A stretch of DNA of 64,000 nucleotides, taken from JBPOFY01 sp051252415. GTDB lineage: Bacteria; Verrucomicrobiota; Verrucomicrobiia; Opitutales; Coraliomargaritaceae. Shown here piece after piece: positions 63,924 to 64,000 of this stretch; the first letter of the stretch is position 1, and the number at the start of each line of letters is the position of its first letter. The notes below the pieces were generated by a model. It searched no databases. It was not told the origin of the DNA and was given only the letters and a program-made list of their open reading frames with translations. The stretch lies in contig JBPOGA010000016.1 in the NCBI GenBank assembly GCA_051252415.1, positions 26,916 to 90,915 on the forward strand, in the 5' to 3' direction. A program made the translations under genes and the position numbers.

Positions 63924-64000
63924 CAACGGCCGAAACGACTTCGTCGTTCCGCTACACGATCAAACACTTTGCTTGGTGACTGTCTCTAGATTTACTCCAT
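63924..64000. repeat. 77-bp direct repeat, copy 2 (reaches the window edge)
   Basis: Identical to 63749-63825. The match runs to the last base, so the array probably continues beyond the window. Confidence 0.88.

Larger units (their letters stand above)
63653..64000. other. Repeat-rich intergenic end of the window
   Basis: No gene is supported. It contains two 77-base direct repeats (listed separately) separated by a GTCCGG-rich palindromic stretch (GGAGCGTCCGGCTCTGTCCG and GGAGCCCGACGCTCC). Confidence 0.6.

Overview
The window looks like a chromosomal segment of a marine-type Verrucomicrobiota bacterium, most likely Opitutae/Puniceicoccales. This is an inference from gene content: a PEP-CTERM protein, a TIGR03790-family protein, an SHD1-C39 peptidase fusion, Y_Y_Y hybrid kinases, weak Shine-Dalgarno sequences and many palindromic intergenic repeats. 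No rRNA gene is present to prove it. The left half (1-29 kb) is mostly accessory and the right half (29-64 kb) is mostly housekeeping.

1-10 kb: a minus-strand operon encodes a PEP-CTERM surface protein, a 1779-residue secreted multidomain protein (calcium-binding TSP3-like repeats, PA14), a HEAT-like exported protein and a small exported protein cut by the window edge. It diverges from a TonB-dependent receptor. 10-16 kb: a minus-strand set (45-residue peptide, hairpin, minimal YcaO enzyme, NarL-type response regulator) faces a divergent membrane hybrid histidine kinase with propeller, Y_Y_Y, HisKA, HATPase, REC and HPt domains. I read this as a previously undescribed, signal-regulated RiPP locus. 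The peptide gene is easy to miss because of its size. 16-22 kb: a plus-strand gene set (class 3 lipase, CxxCH protein, cyclooxygenase/alpha-dioxygenase-like haem oxygenase, SGNH hydrolase, coiled-coil lipoprotein) suggests an oxylipin-type lipid oxidation pathway. Its last gene is broken by a transposase fragment.

23.2-29 kb: a 5.8-kb integrative element sits in tRNA-Asn(GTT), bounded by 55-bp direct repeats. Its tyrosine integrase is next to attL, and its cargo is a paralogous pair of unknown proteins, one larger unknown protein and three small exported proteins. An older integrase remnant lies just outside attL.

29-64 kb: MBL hydrolase-ribD-rdgB; TPR, C39 peptidase and small exported or membrane proteins; murJ; pta with its regulatory domain as a separate gene, xseB and dxs; sufT; moaC-mobA-moaD; cysC-cysD-cysN; infC-amidase-TIGR03790; gap-pgk-tpiA; a thioesterase; a DUF455/ATP-grasp fusion; an MtfA-like peptidase; an unknown exported protein; and a HEAT-methyltransferase fusion. 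Between 42 and 64 kb the intergenic DNA carries at least seven families of palindromic repeats. Several show compensatory stem changes between copies, and some supply the stop codon or C-terminus of genes.
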